From Halostella litorea (GTDB lineage Archaea; Halobacteriota; Halobacteria; Halobacteriales; Natronoarchaeaceae), in NCBI RefSeq assembly GCF_004785955.1, contig NZ_SJER01000004.1, positions 248,001-312,000 of the forward strand: DNA of 64,000 nt. The letters run 5' to 3'. Within the stretch, counting starts at the first letter, position 1. The number at the start of each line of letters is the position of its first letter. The position numbers and the translations under genes were made by a program. The notes under the pieces were generated by a model. That model did not search any database and had not been told where the DNA came from. It saw only the letters and a program-made list of their open reading frames with translations. This document shows, piece after piece, positions 1-8,753 of this stretch.

Positions 1-1
1 C

Positions 2-667
2 GGCTTCCAGGCGATCACCGAGAGCGCGAAACCGGGCAAGCGCGAGTCGGAGGTGTGGGGCGACGCCGTCCGGGAACTGTGGCGTCACGGCGCGATGGCC
101 CAGGGCGGCTACGTCACCTCGGGGCCGAACACCTGGCCGAAACACCAGGCCAACACCACCGACCGCGCGATCCGGCCGGGCGACCTCGTCTACGCCGACT
201 TCTACAACATCGGCTACCTCGGCTACCGCTCGTGTTACTACCGCACGTTCTCCATGGGCGAACCGACGCAGGCCCAGCAGGACGCCTACGAGAAGGCCCG
301 CGACGACCTGTACGACGTGCTCGAACGCATCGAACCGGGCGCGACCACCGACGAGATATGCCGCGGCTTCCCCGACGAGGAGGGCGAGCACATGGACTGG
401 TACGACGCCGACGAGTTCTGGCAGATGACGACGAACCACTGGGCCCACGGCCTCGGGCTCCAGCTGTACGAGCAGCCGCTCATCTGGCGCGGCCTCTCGC
501 CCGAGCATCCCATCGAAATCGAGGAGGGGATGACGATGGCCGTCGAGACGATGCAGCCCGCCGAGCGACAGGGCGTCCGCGTCGAGGAGATGGTCGTCGT
601 CCGCGAGAACGGCGTCGAGATCCTGAGCCAGTGGCCCGTCGAGGAGATCACGCGGATCGACCACTAA
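2..667 (+). CDS. M24 family (creatinase/aminopeptidase P fold) protein, 5' truncated by window edge
   Basis: This is the C-terminal 221 residues of a pita-bread-fold M24 protein; the frame is open from base 2, so the true start lies outside the window. An apparent GTG at 53 is internal. The fold signatures present are a first metal Asp (GDLVYADF), the His loop (NHWAHGLGLQLYEQP) and two Glu positions (EEGMTMAVETMQP and GVRVEEMV). The second Asp of the usual GYxSDxTRTF motif is missing: here it reads GYRSCYYRTF. One metal ligand is therefore lost, so the metal site may be altered or mononuclear, and peptidase activity is doubtful. M24 members with this GYR-CYYRTF motif are usually annotated as Xaa-Pro peptidase-like; the substrate is unknown. 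It lies 150 bp upstream of the EthD gene on the same strand. Confidence 0.8.
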   Translation, partial: GFQAITESAKPGKRESEVWGDAVRELWRHGAMAQGGYVTSGPNTWPKHQANTTDRAIRPGDLVYADFYNIGYLGYRSCYYRTFSMGEPTQAQQDAYEKARDDLYDVLERIEPGATTDEICRGFPDEEGEHMDWYDADEFWQMTTNHWAHGLGLQLYEQPLIWRGLSPEHPIEIEEGMTMAVETMQPAERQGVRVEEMVVVRENGVEILSQWPVEEITRIDH

Positions 668-783
668 CCCGGCCGACCCACTGATTTCGTCCGCCCGGAC
701 TGCGACGCGACGCCGTCGGTGCCGTAGCGCGCCGCGGCCAGCGCCGTCCGAGTTCTACACCACGCCGCGCGTGTTCCACACGA

Positions 784-790
784 TTTATAA
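784..790 (+). promoter_or_regulatory. TATA box of the EthD gene
   Basis: TTTATAA lies 25-31 nt before the ATG at 815, the spacing expected for an archaeal TATA box driving a leaderless transcript. Confidence 0.55.
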
Positions 791-814
791 TCGCGTACGG
801 CGACGGTTCCGACG

Positions 815-1558
815 ATGTACAAGCACGTCGCCCTGCTCGTGCGGCAGGAGGGGATGAGCCACGAGGAGTTCGTGGAGTACTGGCAGGAGAACCACACGCC
901 GATCGCCCGCGAGATCGAGGGGGTCACCCGCTACCAGACCGTACTCCCGACGGACCCCGAGAACGCGGAGTTCGACGGGCTCGCGGAGCTGTACTTCGAG
1001 AGCCTCGACGACCTCCATGCCGCGCTCGGCAGCCCGGGGAGCCGCGACTACGACCCGACGAAGGAGGTCGCCGCGGAGGCCCGGGAGGACGTGAACAACT
1101 TCCTCGACGTCGAGGAGCGCCCGCGGTTCATCGGCGAGGAGATCGTCCAGAAGGACGAAGTCGACGGCGACACCGACGGCCTGTACAAGCACTCCGCGTT
1201 CCTCGTGCGGCAGGAGGGGATGAGCCACGAGGAGTTCGTGGAGCACTGGCAGGAGAACCACACGCCCATCGCCCGGGAGATAGAGGGCGTCGTCCGGTAC
1301 GCGACGGTGCTCCCGACGGACCCCGAGAACGCGGAGTTCGACGGCGTCGCGGAACTGTACTTCGAGGACCTGGAGGCGCTCTACGACGCGCTCGGCAGTG
1401 AGGGGACGCGGGACTACGACCCGGACCGCGGGAAGGCAAAGGAGGCCCGGGAGGACGTGGACAACTTCCTCGCCGTGGAGGAGCGCCCGCGGTTCATCGG
1501 CCGCGAGACCGTCCAGAAGCGGGGGACCGACGCGACCGCCCGCGGCGACGACGCCTGA
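815..1558 (+). CDS. Tandem EthD-domain protein
   Basis: The 247-residue protein consists of two nearly identical EthD-type dimeric alpha/beta-barrel domains (about residues 1-115 and 123-238) joined by a short acidic linker. Each copy begins LYKH/MYKH, followed by LVRQEGMSHEEFVE and HTPIAREIEGV. EthD domains normally act as homodimers in degradative enzymes (ether degradation, muconolactone-isomerase-like or monooxygenase roles), so the fusion probably makes an intramolecular pseudodimer. The DNA of the two halves is also very alike (repeat period 366 bp). The ATG at 815 follows a TATA box at leaderless distance. The stop is 1 bp before the ATG of the HD-domain gene, so the two are translationally linked. 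The substrate cannot be read from the sequence. Confidence 0.8.
   Translation: MYKHVALLVRQEGMSHEEFVEYWQENHTPIAREIEGVTRYQTVLPTDPENAEFDGLAELYFESLDDLHAALGSPGSRDYDPTKEVAAEAREDVNNFLDVEERPRFIGEEIVQKDEVDGDTDGLYKHSAFLVRQEGMSHEEFVEHWQENHTPIAREIEGVVRYATVLPTDPENAEFDGVAELYFEDLEALYDALGSEGTRDYDPDRGKAKEAREDVDNFLAVEERPRFIGRETVQKRGTDATARGDDA
836..1270 (+). repeat. Internal 366-bp tandem duplication within the EthD gene
   Basis: The stretch beginning CTCGTGCGGCAGGAGG at 836 recurs at 1202, with near-identity over about 65 bp and clear similarity through the rest of both halves. The period is 366 bp (122 codons). Confidence 0.8.
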
Positions 1559-1559
1559 C

Positions 1560-2144
1560 ATGCCGGACTACGACGCGCAGGTCCGCGACGCGTTCCCGGA
1601 ACTCGCCGACATCGAGGACGACGACCTTCGCGAAAAGGTCGTCGAGGCGTGGCGGCTCGGCCTCGAACGCGGCGGCTGGTCCCACGTCGAGGCCATCCCG
1701 TACGCCTGGAACATCCATGAGGTCACGAACGTCGAGCACGTCCGCGGCGTGACCCGCATCGCCGCCGACGCGGCCGCCCAGCAGCGCGACTTCCACGGCG
1801 CGGACCCCGACCTGGACGTCGTCCGCGCTGCCTGCCTGCTGCACGACGTCGGGAAGTGCTACGAGTACGTCGACCACGTCGACGGGGAACTGGTCGACCC
1901 GGACCCGGAGTACGCGACCGATGAAATCCCTCACTCGCTGTCGGGCTACGCGCTCGCCCACGAGGTCGGCTGCCCGCTCGCGGTCCAGCGCGCGATCCCG
2001 CATTTCATCGGCGAGATCCCATCCAGAACCCTCGAAGCGGAACTGGTCAAGTCCGCAAACTCCGCGTCGTCGAACGCCATCACGCAGGCCGCGATGGGAA
2101 TCAGCCTGCAGGAGTGGGTCGACGAGTACTCGCAGACGCAGTAG
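1560..2144 (+). CDS. HD-domain (metal-dependent phosphohydrolase-fold) protein
   Basis: The 194-residue protein carries the HD-superfamily pattern: His in EHVRGV, the HD doublet in LLHDVGK, then a downstream His in PHSLSGYALAH. These are ligands of a metal site that hydrolyses phosphate esters or nucleotides. The ATG at 1560 is chosen because it starts 1 bp after the EthD stop; the frame is open further upstream but overlaps that gene. The coupling suggests both act in one catabolic or clean-up step. The specific substrate is unknown. Confidence 0.75.
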   Translation: MPDYDAQVRDAFPELADIEDDDLREKVVEAWRLGLERGGWSHVEAIPYAWNIHEVTNVEHVRGVTRIAADAAAQQRDFHGADPDLDVVRAACLLHDVGKCYEYVDHVDGELVDPDPEYATDEIPHSLSGYALAHEVGCPLAVQRAIPHFIGEIPSRTLEAELVKSANSASSNAITQAAMGISLQEWVDEYSQTQ

Positions 2145-2212
2145 GTTCGGTCCGACTCACGCGGTCGGAAACGACCCGCAGATCCGCAGGCTCCGAGACG
2201 CTGAGTACCGAC

Positions 2213-2998
2213 CTACCGCCGCCCGGAGATGACGGTCACCTCGGTGCGCTGCGGGAACGTCTCCTCGGGACGCTGGGCGAGGCGTTCGCGCAGGGCCGAC
2301 TCGAACGCGGCCTTCTCCTCCCCGAACCGGTCCGGCGAGCAGTACGACAGCGAGAAGGCGTAACCCACGACTGCGTCGACGGTCCACTCCCGTTCGACCG
2401 CGAACGTCGCCGCCTCGACGTCGTCGAACCCGACCGACTCGACGAGTTCGTCCCAGGGGTCTTCGGCGGAGTGGTCGACCGGCCCGGTCCGCTCGGGCAG
2501 TTCGTCGAGGTACTCCGCGGCGAGGTCGTATACTGCGTCCTGCCAGCCTTCGGTCCCGCGGGTGAACCACTCCTCGTCGTCGAGGATGGCGACGCCCCCG
2601 CCCGGTTCGAGAAGCCCGCGAAGGCGCTCCAGCGTCTCACGTTCGTCCATCCAGTGAAACGAGCGCCCCATCGTGGCGAGCCCGAACCCGCCCAGTTCAC
2701 CCGAGAGGTCCGCGTCGGACCCGATGACCCACGTCAGGTTCTCTCGACCGGCGGCCTCGGCCCGCCGTTCCGCCTGCCTGAGCATCGCCTCGTTCGGATC
2801 CATCCCGACCGCCTCGCCGACGTGCGCGGCGAGGGGCACTGCGATCTGTCCGGCCCCGCAGCCCAGATCGAGGACGCGGGTGTCCCCGTCCAGGTCGAAC
2901 CGCTCGCGGAGGTACGACAGCGCCGCGTCCCCGTATCCGGGGCGGTGCTTGGCGTAATACTCCTCGGTCCCTCCGAACGGGCCGTCGTCATCGCTCAT
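2213..2998 (-). CDS. Class I SAM-dependent methyltransferase
   Basis: A 261-residue Rossmann methyltransferase. Motif I is VLDLGCGAGQIAVPLA (about residues 42-57), followed by an acidic post-I residue in GMDPNEAML. The N-terminal EEYYAKHRPGY and the central GRSFHWMD resemble the UbiE/trans-aconitate-type small-molecule methyltransferases. It converges with the HD gene and has no obvious partner. The methyl acceptor cannot be inferred. Confidence 0.8.
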   Translation of the reverse strand: MSDDDGPFGGTEEYYAKHRPGYGDAALSYLRERFDLDGDTRVLDLGCGAGQIAVPLAAHVGEAVGMDPNEAMLRQAERRAEAAGRENLTWVIGSDADLSGELGGFGLATMGRSFHWMDERETLERLRGLLEPGGGVAILDDEEWFTRGTEGWQDAVYDLAAEYLDELPERTGPVDHSAEDPWDELVESVGFDDVEAATFAVEREWTVDAVVGYAFSLSYCSPDRFGEEKAAFESALRERLAQRPEETFPQRTEVTVISGRR

Positions 2999-3092
2999 GG
3001 TTGTCTCTCTGTCCCGTTTTCACGGGATCTCGACGTTCCGTTTTCCCGCGTATCGTCGTTCCGCGATTCGAGTAGCTGGGTAGTCCCCGCCC

Positions 3093-4055
3093 TCACTCCA
3101 GCGGCTCCAGTCCGGCCTCCTCCCGCAACACGTTGGCGTACTGCCGGAACCCGGCTTCGAGGTCGTACTCGGGATCGTAGCCGAGGTCCTCCTGTGCGGC
3201 CGTCATGTCGAGCCGCTGGGTCCACGGTAGCTCGCCCTCGTCCGAGACCGTCAGGTCCGCGTCGGGCATGAGTTCCCGCATCGTCTCGGCGGCCTCCCGG
3301 ATCGTCGCCAGTTCGCCGCGGACGTTGTAGACGCGCTGGGAGAGGTCCGCCTCCGGCGCGAGCGCCGCCCGGCGGAACGCCTGCGCCACGTCGGCGACGT
3401 GCTGCCAGTCGATCGCCTGGTCGCCGTACTCGACGCTGAACGGCTCGCCGAGGGCGGGCTTCTCGACGATGTTGGCGAGGAACGCCGACCCGCCGGTCTC
3501 GCGGTACGGGCCGTACGCGACCGTCGGCCGGAGCGCCACGTCGGAGACGCCGAACTCCTCGCGGTAGACGCGCGCCTGGTGTTCGTTGTACCCCTTGCTC
3601 GCGCCGTACAGCGTGTCGGGGTAGACGAGGTCGTCCTCGGTCACCCAGTCATCGTAGTTCTCGGGCGGGGCGTAGATGGCGGCGCTGGAGGCCCACGCGA
3701 CGCGCTCGACCTGGTCGGAGAGCGTCCGCGCGGCCTCGAACACGTTGTTCGTCCCCTCGACGTTGACCTTCATCGCAGCCCGGGGGTTGTCCTCGGCCGC
3801 GTTCGTCAGCAGCGCCGCGAGGTGGACGACGTGGGTCGTCCCCGTCTCGCGGACCGCCCGCACTACGTCGGTCGGATCCGTCACGTCCCCGCGCCGCACC
3901 GCCACGTCGTCGGCGACGCCGAGCTTCCCCAGTATCTCCGTGTCCGTCGAGAGGTCGTAGGCGACCACGTCGTGGCCGTGGTCGACGAACTCCTTCGCGA
4001 CGTAGGAGCCGATGAAGCCGGTACCGCCCGTGACCAGTACGGTCGATGATGACAT
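3093..4055 (-). CDS. NAD(P)-dependent epimerase/dehydratase (extended SDR)
   Basis: The 320-residue extended short-chain dehydrogenase has the cofactor motif TGGTGFIG (residues 9-16), Asp34 following beta-2 (VVAYDLS), a Ser pair at 123-124 (WASSAAIY) and the catalytic YxxxK at Tyr150/Lys154 (YGASK). These match the UDP-glucose 4-epimerase-like branch, which also holds L-threonine dehydrogenase-like and sugar-acid enzymes, so the substrate is open. The start is set at the ATG giving MSSSTVLVTGG; an upstream in-frame start would add 29 residues lacking homology features. It lies directly downstream of the ThDP enzyme gene on the same strand. Confidence 0.8.
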   Translation of the reverse strand: MSSSTVLVTGGTGFIGSYVAKEFVDHGHDVVAYDLSTDTEILGKLGVADDVAVRRGDVTDPTDVVRAVRETGTTHVVHLAALLTNAAEDNPRAAMKVNVEGTNNVFEAARTLSDQVERVAWASSAAIYAPPENYDDWVTEDDLVYPDTLYGASKGYNEHQARVYREEFGVSDVALRPTVAYGPYRETGGSAFLANIVEKPALGEPFSVEYGDQAIDWQHVADVAQAFRRAALAPEADLSQRVYNVRGELATIREAAETMRELMPDADLTVSDEGELPWTQRLDMTAAQEDLGYDPEYDLEAGFRQYANVLREEAGLEPLE

Positions 4056-4142
4056 ACGAACCACTGCCCGGCGGAGGGTGAAAAGTGTATCCGTGTCGGA
4101 TCGAGGGCGGGGAGCCAGCCTCGGGGCGAACCCCACCGCCAC

Positions 4143-5828
4143 CTACTCGTGGAGGCCGCCGACCGAGGCGTAGAACGAGGACTGGAGCGTCTCGGCCATG
4201 TCCTGCTCGCGGTCGATCCGCACGTCGACGACGGTCGGGTTGTCCGACGCCGTCGCCTCGTCCAGCGCGTCGCGCAGGTCGGCGGGCGTCGTCGCCCGGA
4301 GTCCGTCGGCGCCGAACGCGCGGGCGGCGGCGACGAAGTCCGTGTCGTGGAACTCGACGCCGGCGACGTCGCCGTCCATCTGCCGGACCATCCCGAGGCT
4401 GGTGTCGTTGAGGACGACGAACGTCGGGGCGACGCCCTGCTGGACGGCCGTCTCGACGCTGGTCATCGTCATGGCGAAGCCGCCGTCGCCCGCGACCGCT
4501 ATCACGTCGCCGTCGGTCTCCAGCGCCGCCGACACCGCCGCCGGCGCTGCCCAGCCCATCGCGCCGACGCCGCCGCTGCCGTAGTACGTGCCCGTCGCCG
4601 GGGCCTGGAGGTAGTTCAGCAGCCAGAAGCGGTTGTTCCCGGAGTCGGCCGTGACGACGGTGTCCTCGTCGACGACGCGCTCTATCTCCTTCACCGCGCG
4701 CTGGGGGAGGATCGGCGAGGCGTCGGAGTCGCATTCGGGGACGTGGAACGACTCCCGCGCGCGCTCGGCGCGTTCTTCCGCCCAGTCGTTGCTCGCCCCG
4801 CCGGCCTCGGCCAGCGCGCCCAGGCTCTCGGCGGCGTCGCCGATCAGGCCGACGTCGGCGGGGTACACCCACCCCGCGTTCCGCGAGTCGATGTCCGCGT
4901 GCACGATAGTCTGCTCGTCGGGCCGGATGAACTCCGGGGCCTGCCAGTTCGTGTCCATTGGGTTGAGCCGGCAGCCCACCACGAGCAGCGCGTCGGCTTC
5001 ACTGACGACCTGATTCGCCCCTTCGTGGCCGAACGAGCCGATCACGCCGGCGGCCAGCGGATGCGTCTCCGCGATGGTCGACTTGCCGAGGTAGGAGGTG
5101 GCGACGGCGGCGTCGTACGCCTCCGCGACCGCCCGCAGTTCGTCGTACGCGTCCGCCGCGTGGACGCCGTTCCCGGCGACGACGACGGGGCGATCGGCCG
5201 CCTCCAGCGCCTCCGCGGCGCGTGCCACGTCCTCCGCGGTCGGCCGGGACTCCCACGTCCGGGTCTGGCGCTCGTCGTCCCACACCGGCGGCAACACGTC
5301 GCCGTCGAACTCCTCGGTGACGGCGTCGCCGTCCAGCACGATGGCGGTCGGCCCGGGCCGCCCCGCGACGGCGTGTTTGAACGCCAACTGGAGGCTGCGG
5401 ACCGTCTCGGTCGGCGACCGCGGGAACCAGTGTTCCTTCGTCACGGCGTCCAGTATCTTCGGCAGTTCGAGGCCGCCGTAGTCGCCCCGGGACTGCTGGT
5501 ACGGCGCGACCGTGGAGTAGTTCCCCCGCTCCGAGGCCTCGGTGATCGTCACCATCGGCGACGACCCGAGGCGGGCCTCCATCTGGCCGATGGAGCCGAG
5601 GCTGCCGATCCACGGCCCCTGCCCGGTGAGCACGCCGGGCGACCCGGTCAACCGGCCGTGCATCTCCGCCATGACGCTGGCTTCGCGCTCGTCTCGGGGT
5701 CTGACGACGTCGACCGACGACTCCTGAAGCCCCTCGAACAGTTCGATCGCGCGCCCGCCAGGGTAGCCGAAGACGCGCTCGACGCCGAGGTTCTCCAGCG
5801 ACTCGACGAGCCTGTCGCTCGTGTCCAT
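4143..5828 (-). CDS. Thiamine diphosphate-dependent enzyme, acetolactate synthase-like
   Basis: A 561-residue protein with the three-domain layout of the acetolactate synthase/pyruvate oxidase family: an N-terminal PYR domain with an activating Glu in the RDEREASVMAEMHGR segment, a central DHS-like domain, and a C-terminal PP domain with GDGGFAMTMTSVE...LNDTS for Mg-ThDP binding. It probably carries out 2-oxoacid decarboxylation or carboligation. Its isolation from ilvN/ilvC argues against a role as the housekeeping acetolactate synthase. The ATG at 5828 (MDTSDRLVESL) is preferred because family similarity begins there. The neighbouring SDR gene lies 87 bp downstream and may be co-transcribed. 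Confidence 0.78.
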   Translation of the reverse strand: MDTSDRLVESLENLGVERVFGYPGGRAIELFEGLQESSVDVVRPRDEREASVMAEMHGRLTGSPGVLTGQGPWIGSLGSIGQMEARLGSSPMVTITEASERGNYSTVAPYQQSRGDYGGLELPKILDAVTKEHWFPRSPTETVRSLQLAFKHAVAGRPGPTAIVLDGDAVTEEFDGDVLPPVWDDERQTRTWESRPTAEDVARAAEALEAADRPVVVAGNGVHAADAYDELRAVAEAYDAAVATSYLGKSTIAETHPLAAGVIGSFGHEGANQVVSEADALLVVGCRLNPMDTNWQAPEFIRPDEQTIVHADIDSRNAGWVYPADVGLIGDAAESLGALAEAGGASNDWAEERAERARESFHVPECDSDASPILPQRAVKEIERVVDEDTVVTADSGNNRFWLLNYLQAPATGTYYGSGGVGAMGWAAPAAVSAALETDGDVIAVAGDGGFAMTMTSVETAVQQGVAPTFVVLNDTSLGMVRQMDGDVAGVEFHDTDFVAAARAFGADGLRATTPADLRDALDEATASDNPTVVDVRIDREQDMAETLQSSFYASVGGLHE

Positions 5829-5941
5829 GGGGCCGTGTACCCCGGCCCCCCACTTCGGTGTTCCCCCATCGACCGCGGCCCCGGTCGGGGCCGCGGACCG
5901 AGACCGCCAAGAACTATAATGGTTCCTCAAGAGCGTCCGGT

Positions 5942-6946
5942 ATGGAGATCGGCACGGGACTGTTCACCTGCCAGCGCCGCCCGGACGACGACCGCCCGAC
6001 CGGCGACCTGTACGACGAGATGCTCACGCTCGGCGAGGCCATCGACGACGCCGGCCTCGCCAGCGCGTGGGTGTCCGAACATCACTTCATGGAGGACGGC
6101 TACCTCTCGGCCCCGATGCCGGCGCTCGGCGCGCTCGCGGCCGCCACCGACGACGTGGAGATAGGCACATGCATCGCGCTCGCGCCGCTGTACGACCCCG
6201 TCCGGCTGGCCGAGGACGCGGCCACGGTCGACCTGCTCTCCGGCGGGCGGACGACGCTCGGCCTCGCGATCGGTTCGAACCCCGGCGAGTTCGAGGGCTT
6301 TGGCGTCCCGGTCGACGAGCGCGCCGAACGGCTCGCGGACGCCGTCTCCGTCCTCCGGGGGGCGTGGTCCGAGGGGGCCCTCGACTACGACGCCGAGTTC
6401 AGCGACGCCGACCCGGACGTGACGGTGACGCCGAAGCCCGAGGGCGACCTCCCGGTCATGCTCGGCGGCGCGGCCAAACCCGCGGTCAGGCGCGCGGCCC
6501 GGACGGCCGACGCCTGGTGTGCGCCCTCCGCGCTCTCCGTCGAGGGGGTCCGCAAGCGCAAGGAGGACATCGAGCGCGTCCGCGAGGAGGAGGGCCTCGA
6601 CGGCGACTTCACCGTGTACGTCCTCCAGCACGGCTTCGTCGGCGACTCGAAGGCGGACGCCTGGGAGCGGATGCGCGACGGCTACCTCTACCTCCAGCGG
6701 CGCTACGAGGAGATCTTCTCCGGCGAGTCCGTCGACGAACTGTCCGACGAGCGCGTGGAGGAACTGAAAGAGCAGGCGATCTACGGGACGCCGGACGACG
6801 TGATCGACGGGCTGGAACGCTACCGCGACGCGCTCGGCGACGACGTCCACTTCATCCTGCGGACGTACCACCCCGGGATCGGCACCGACGAGATGGTCGA
6901 GTGCGTGAACCGCCTCGGCGACGAAGTCGTCCCGCACTTCGAGTGA
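5942..6946 (+). CDS. LLM-class flavin-dependent oxidoreductase
   Basis: The 334-residue TIM-barrel protein is of the luciferase-like monooxygenase / F420-reductase class: an N-terminal MEIGTGLFTCQ strand, VSEHHFMEDGY, a GGRTTLGLAIGS cofactor-phosphate loop and GTPDDVIDGLERY near the C-terminus. Either FMN or F420 could be used. The ATG at 5942 is chosen because the barrel's first strand starts there. The gene is divergent from the ThDP enzyme gene, so the 113-bp gap must hold both promoters. The substrate is unknown. Confidence 0.8.
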   Translation: MEIGTGLFTCQRRPDDDRPTGDLYDEMLTLGEAIDDAGLASAWVSEHHFMEDGYLSAPMPALGALAAATDDVEIGTCIALAPLYDPVRLAEDAATVDLLSGGRTTLGLAIGSNPGEFEGFGVPVDERAERLADAVSVLRGAWSEGALDYDAEFSDADPDVTVTPKPEGDLPVMLGGAAKPAVRRAARTADAWCAPSALSVEGVRKRKEDIERVREEEGLDGDFTVYVLQHGFVGDSKADAWERMRDGYLYLQRRYEEIFSGESVDELSDERVEELKEQAIYGTPDDVIDGLERYRDALGDDVHFILRTYHPGIGTDEMVECVNRLGDEVVPHFE

Positions 6947-7357
6947 CGCCGCGGCGCCCCGCCGGTTCATCTCCGCCGTCCGCGGTCCGGGACCAAGTTA
7001 AAACAAGATTATAATTGGAGTAATTGTACGAACTTTAATCATGATTTCCGGTTGAAACGGTAATCGCAGGTCACGACCCGATACCCGGCCGAAATGGCGT
7101 CGAAACCGCCAATTCGGTGTAATCGGTCCGCGGTCGATCGTTCGAAGACCGCTCCGACTCTCACCCGAGGATATCACACAAAATATCGCGCCTCAGTGGT
7201 TGGATACCCGGAAACAGATCAACCAGCGCCCGAAATAATACCCTTAGAAACAAATTCGAAATTTCATATCTGCTGAACGAACAGGTCCGCCCGAAGTCGT
7301 CGGTGCCGGATGCGGTCCGACGGGGACCGCCGTCCCCGGCCAGTCACCGCGGCACGG
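6947..7357. other. 410-bp intergenic stretch between convergent genes, with AT-rich islands
   Basis: No gene is supported here. AT-rich islands at about 6995-7045 and 7190-7275 stand out against the GC-rich background. A 60-codon open frame (7094-7276) has no recognisable features. A stem-loop lies at 7321-7338, just past the dgoD stop. Confidence 0.5.
7321..7338 (-). terminator. Candidate stem-loop downstream of dgoD
   Basis: CGGGGAC and GTCCCCG form a perfect 7-bp stem with a 4-nt loop, 20 nt past the dgoD stop codon. There is no T-run, so a terminator role is only a suggestion. Confidence 0.3.
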
Positions 7358-8509
7358 TCACCACTCGGCGACGCTCCCGTCGTCGTGGGTCCAGACCGGA
7401 TTGTGCCAGTCGACGTCCTGCTCGGCGCGCTCGCGGACGTACGCCTCGTCGATGTCGATCCCGAGTCCCGGTTCCTCGGGGAGGTCGATGTAGCCGTCCT
7501 CGTAGTCGAACACGTCCGGGTCGGCGAGGTAGTCCAGCACGTCGTTCGTCTCGTTGTAGTGGATGCCGAGGCTCTGCTCCTGGATCAGCGCGTTCGGCGA
7601 GCAGGCGTCGACCTGCACGCAGGAGGCCAGCGCGATGGGACCGAGCGGGCAGTGGGGCGCGAGCGCCACGTCGTACGCCTCGGCCATCGCGGCTATCTTC
7701 TTGACCTCGGTGATGCCGCCGGCGTGGGACAGATCCGGCTGGATGATGTCGACCGCGCCCGCCTCGAACACCTCCTTGAAGTCCCACCGCGAGTACATCC
7801 GCTCGCCCGTCGCGATGGGCACGGTGGTGTGGGCCGCGATGTCCGGGAGCGCCTCGTTGTTCTCGGGCAACACCGGCTCCTCGACGAACATCGGGTCAAA
7901 CTCCTCGATGGCGGCCGCGATCCGCTTTGCCATCGACTTCGAGACGCGGCCGTGGAAGTCGACGCCGATGTCCACGTCGTCGCCGACCGCCTCCCGGACC
8001 TCGCGGACCCTGTTCCGAGCGCCCTCGATGGCCCGGGGGGTGTCGACGTGGCGCAGGTCGGCGGTGGCGTTCATCTTGAGCGCCGTAAAGCCCGCGTCGA
8101 CGCGCTCGGCGGCGGCCTCGCCGACGTCGGACGGTTCGTCGCCGCCGATCCACGAGTAGATGCGGATGCGGTCGCGGGCCTTGCCGCCGAGCAGTTCGTA
8201 CACCGGGACGCCGAGGTGTTTGCCCTTGATGTCCCAGAGCGCCTGGTCGATGCCGGCGATGGCCGACATCAGGACGGGGCCGCCCCGATAGAAGCCGCCG
8301 CGGTAGAGCCGCTGCCAGTGGTGTTCGATGTCGCGGGGGTCCTCGCCGACCATGTAGCCGTCCATCAGTTCCTCGACGGCCGCTCGCACGGACTTCGAGC
8401 GCCCCTCGACGACCGGTTCGCCCCAGCCGACGGTGCCGTCGTCGGTTTCCATCTTCAGGAAGAGCCAGCGCGGCGGGACCTCGAACAGTTCGTAGTCGGT
8501 TATTTTCAT
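7358..8509 (-). CDS. dgoD: Galactonate dehydratase-type enolase-superfamily enzyme
   Basis: A 383-residue mandelate-racemase-group enzyme that matches the D-galactonate dehydratase pattern almost end to end: PPRWLFLKMETDDG, GFYRGGPVLMSAIAGIDQ, DLSHAGGI, APHCPLGPIAL. The Mg ligands are Asp184, Glu210 and Glu236, with catalytic His186 and His286, one residue off the numbering I recall for E. coli DgoD. The family reaction is D-galactonate to 2-keto-3-deoxygalactonate plus water. Haloarchaeal homologues may also take other sugar acids such as xylonate or gluconate. It lies downstream of the IclR gene on the same strand and has its own TATA box. A GGTCGGCCGACC palindrome at 8597-8608 lies between the two genes and could be an operator. 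Confidence 0.88.
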   Translation of the reverse strand: MKITDYELFEVPPRWLFLKMETDDGTVGWGEPVVEGRSKSVRAAVEELMDGYMVGEDPRDIEHHWQRLYRGGFYRGGPVLMSAIAGIDQALWDIKGKHLGVPVYELLGGKARDRIRIYSWIGGDEPSDVGEAAAERVDAGFTALKMNATADLRHVDTPRAIEGARNRVREVREAVGDDVDIGVDFHGRVSKSMAKRIAAAIEEFDPMFVEEPVLPENNEALPDIAAHTTVPIATGERMYSRWDFKEVFEAGAVDIIQPDLSHAGGITEVKKIAAMAEAYDVALAPHCPLGPIALASCVQVDACSPNALIQEQSLGIHYNETNDVLDYLADPDVFDYEDGYIDLPEEPGLGIDIDEAYVRERAEQDVDWHNPVWTHDDGSVAEW

Positions 8510-8533
8510 CCTGTCCTAGGCAGGGTAATCCCG

Positions 8534-8541
8534 TTATTTAT
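8534..8541 (-). promoter_or_regulatory. dgoD TATA box
   Basis: On the minus strand ATAAATAA lies 25-32 nt upstream of the dgoD ATG (8509), implying a leaderless transcript. Confidence 0.6.
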
Positions 8542-8753
8542 GCCTTGTTTCCTGCGCGCGCGAGGGTCGCGACCGGAATCGTCGGTCAGAAACCGTGGTC
8601 GGCCGACCGTGTCGGTGAGACCCCACGGAGGGGCGGGTCACTTCCCCTCCCAGCCCCGATTACGCTACTATGGCTGTAATCGAGACGGGACTATCCGCGC
8701 AATATCGGAACTCTGTTCGACATCGTAAAACCGGGCTTCCCCGAAGTCGGCCG

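Noticed and set aside
4149-6164. 671-codon plus-strand open frame
   Set aside because: It lies opposite the ThDP enzyme gene, which carries complete catalytic motifs. The plus frame shows none.
7094-7276. 60-codon frame between the LLM and dgoD genes
   Set aside because: It has no promoter at a fitting distance, no recognisable motif, and spans AT-rich and GC-rich parts unevenly.
8597-8608. GGTCGGCCGACC palindrome as an IclR operator
   Set aside because: GC-rich 12-bp palindromes arise often by chance in this genome, so it is only mentioned in the dgoD entry, not claimed as a site.
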